The position numbers were made by a program, and so were the translations under genes. This document shows positions 5,026-6,595 of a DNA stretch of 6,595 bases, piece after piece. Source of the stretch: Clostridia bacterium (GTDB taxonomy: Bacteria; Bacillota_A; Clostridia; Peptostreptococcales; JAAYPU01); assembly GCA_022360735.1 (NCBI GenBank), contig JAKSCF010000613.1, forward strand, positions 1 through 6,595. Reading direction: 5' to 3'. The number at the start of each line of letters is the position of its first letter. Position 1 is the stretch's first letter. The notes under the pieces are model-generated. The model was not told the DNA's origin and searched no databases. It was given only the letters and a program-made list of their open reading frames with translations.

Positions 5026-6595
5026 TCATTCGGTATAATGGTTTTCTAAGCTAAACTCACTATACTCATCATTCAAGCCTAAGTATTCTGCTATAACTTC
5101 TTTTGCTACAGGAGCGGCATAGCCACCATGCCCTCCCTGAAATATTAAAACTGCCACTGCTATTTCAGGCTCATCATATGGTGCAAAAGAAACAAACCAT
5201 GCAAAATCTTCATAATCTGGTTTATAAGCATCTAGAGTCTTTTCCGTTACTCTTCCGCCGCTTAAGTTGATTACTGCTTTGCGTACAGCTCTTGTTTTAC
5301 TATAATTTTCAGGATATTCAGCTAGTAGTCGATTCATCTCTTGTTCTACTTGCACAAAACTAATCCTTGGATTTATCCATTTCAGATACTTTTTGATGTA
5401 TTCTACCTCATCTACCGGTTGAATTTTACCGGACCTTTCAGCAGTACCTGTTTTCCCTCCAATTGGTATATCAAAGCTGCCAAATACACCTCTTGCTGTT
5501 CCTCTTGACCCTGAAGCTACACGGTTCATACCGATTTTAATATATTCTAAATTTGAAGGGTAGTTCAAATCGATTTGATATCCTAATGTATCATCTTCAA
5601 TCTCTTCATCTATAGAATCCTCAACCCCTTTAATTAAGGTAATTTCATTCTTATATCCACCATTAACTAAGGTGGCGGTATAGTTTGCCATTTGAAGGGG
5701 TGTATAGGCATGTTCCCCTTGTCCAATGGCAAGGTTCAACATGTCACCGGTTCCCCAACTCGCCATATTGAAATATGAATATTTGATCAAATCAGCCAAT
5801 TCATATATCTTCTCAGGTAATGCTCCAACGTCCTTTAATCTTTTTATAAGTTCATTTCTACTTGGGTTCTCTTCAGTCCAACTTACAATGGTATTCATCT
5901 TTTCTTCAAATAGTGCTTCATCTGATACAATTTCTGTTCCAAAATAATAAGCGCCTCTAGATTTAAGTTTATTTTTTAAACTGGATTTAGTAACCGCTAT
6001 TTTCTTCTCTTCACTAGGTACTCCCACATAAGCTTCAGGTATTTCTATTCCTGTTCTTTCTCCTAATCCAAACTTTGAAACCAAATCCATGACATCATTT
6101 ATTGTCATATCGATAGGAATAGGCTTGGCCCTATAATAATCATATGCGGACATAATATCATAAAAATAGTAATTGCATGAAACTTCTATTGCGTCCATTA
6201 AGTTAACATACCCATGACTTGCTCTTCTGTTTTTCCATAAGTTACACCTAAAAAGTTTATCTCCTAAACGGATAACGCCTCCATCATAAAATCTGGTATT
6301 TGCGTCCAAACCGCTTTCCATGGCCGCCAGCCCTACCAGCATCTTAAAAGTTGAGCCAGGCTGCACTGCAGTCCTTGTAGCAATATTAAATAACGGAATA
6401 GGAGATAATGGATCTCTAGGATTTTTATCTTGCAAACTATTCCAATTTTTTTCTGATATTCCTAAAGCAAACAAGTTGGGATCAAAAGCAGGATAACTGA
6501 CCATAGCCAATACATCACCGCTTTTTACATCCAATGCAACCACTGCACCGGCATTAGCGTTTGGGAAGGACTCACGATAGTTATAATTACCGAAC
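5026..6595 (-). CDS. mrdA: Class B penicillin-binding protein 2, transpeptidase domain (5' end outside window)
   Basis: PBP2 cross-links the glycan made by RodA in the elongasome; it is anchored in the membrane and acts outside the cell. The frame is open to the window edge, so 522 C-terminal residues are visible and the N-terminal anchor and pedestal are missing. The sequence enters at NAGAVVALDVKSGDVLAMVSYPAFDPN, the usual start of the transpeptidase domain. The three catalytic motifs are intact: STFK (nucleophile Ser at about visible residue 81, codon 6352-6354), SCN (about 139) and KTGT (about 381, codon for Lys 5452-5454). Compared with E. coli PBP2 there appear to be two extra blocks, about 85 residues between SCN and KTGT and about 50 after KTGT. 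The gene ends TGA at 5026 and minD follows in the same direction. Its promoter is outside the window. Identification as PBP2 rather than a division or sporulation PBP rests on motifs and the RodA/MinD context. Confidence 0.92.
   Translation of the reverse strand, partial: FGNYNYRESFPNANAGAVVALDVKSGDVLAMVSYPAFDPNLFALGISEKNWNSLQDKNPRDPLSPIPLFNIATRTAVQPGSTFKMLVGLAAMESGLDANTRFYDGGVIRLGDKLFRCNLWKNRRASHGYVNLMDAIEVSCNYYFYDIMSAYDYYRAKPIPIDMTINDVMDLVSKFGLGERTGIEIPEAYVGVPSEEKKIAVTKSSLKNKLKSRGAYYFGTEIVSDEALFEEKMNTIVSWTEENPSRNELIKRLKDVGALPEKIYELADLIKYSYFNMASWGTGDMLNLAIGQGEHAYTPLQMANYTATLVNGGYKNEITLIKGVEDSIDEEIEDDTLGYQIDLNYPSNLEYIKIGMNRVASGSRGTARGVFGSFDIPIGGKTGTAERSGKIQPVDEVEYIKKYLKWINPRISFVQVEQEMNRLLAEYPENYSKTRAVRKAVINLSGGRVTEKTLDAYKPDYEDFAWFVSFAPYDEPEIAVAVLIFQGGHGGYAAPVAKEVIAEYLGLNDEYSEFSLENHYTE

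Noticed and set aside
1..6595. Mobile elements, CRISPR repeats, tRNA/rRNA genes, T-box or trp leader elements
   Set aside because: Searched by eye on both strands; no direct repeat array, terminal inverted repeats, transposase fragment, tRNA cloverleaf or T-box sequence was seen.

Overview
The window is an A+T-rich chromosomal segment of the kind found in low-GC, Gram-positive anaerobes (class Clostridia is the best guess; genus cannot be named). The evidence is the combination of RNase Y, strong GGAGG-type ribosome binding sites, and an elongasome cluster (PBP2, MinD, RodA) whose proteins read as clostridial. All complete genes are housekeeping genes. I see no mobile element, CRISPR array, RNA gene, toxin-antitoxin pair or defence system.

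Layout. (1) Positions 1-1234, plus strand: the end of a tryptophan operon, the last 151 codons of trpB followed by trpA with an 8-bp overlap. A strong inverted repeat at 1251-1286 ends this operon and, read on the other strand, ends the gene that faces it. (2) Positions 1306-2841, minus strand: rny (RNase Y). It has no ATG, GTG or TTG at the expected place. A perfect AGGAGG at 2851-2856 is followed nine bases later by ATT, and only this start restores the N-terminal membrane anchor. (3) Positions 2857-3086: a divergent control region with a promoter for rny (TTGACA/TATAAT) and one for rodA (TTGTGT/TATAAT, extended -10). The predicted rny leader of about 120 nt holds a perfect 18-bp palindrome and a 9-bp hairpin. 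(4) Positions 3087-4193, plus strand: rodA, the SEDS glycan polymerase. (5) Positions 4248-6595, minus strand: the 3' part of a class B PBP2 gene (mrdA), followed after 22 bp by a minD-type ATPase gene that converges on rodA with a 54-bp gap.

How the genes fit together. RodA and PBP2 are the polymerase/transpeptidase pair that builds the lateral wall. In many Clostridia they lie in one block, mreBCD-mrdA-minC-minD-minE-rodA. Here the block looks rearranged: minC is missing between mrdA and minD, minE is missing after minD, and rodA is inverted. The MinD-like protein also stops before the usual C-terminal membrane-targeting helix. TrpB and TrpA are the two subunits of tryptophan synthase. RNase Y is the membrane-tethered endonuclease that starts mRNA decay.

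The points most worth a second look are the apparent AUU start and structured leader of rny, which could allow autoregulation in the manner of infC, and the lone, tail-less MinD in a locus without MinC or MinE. Neither is a new multi-gene system.
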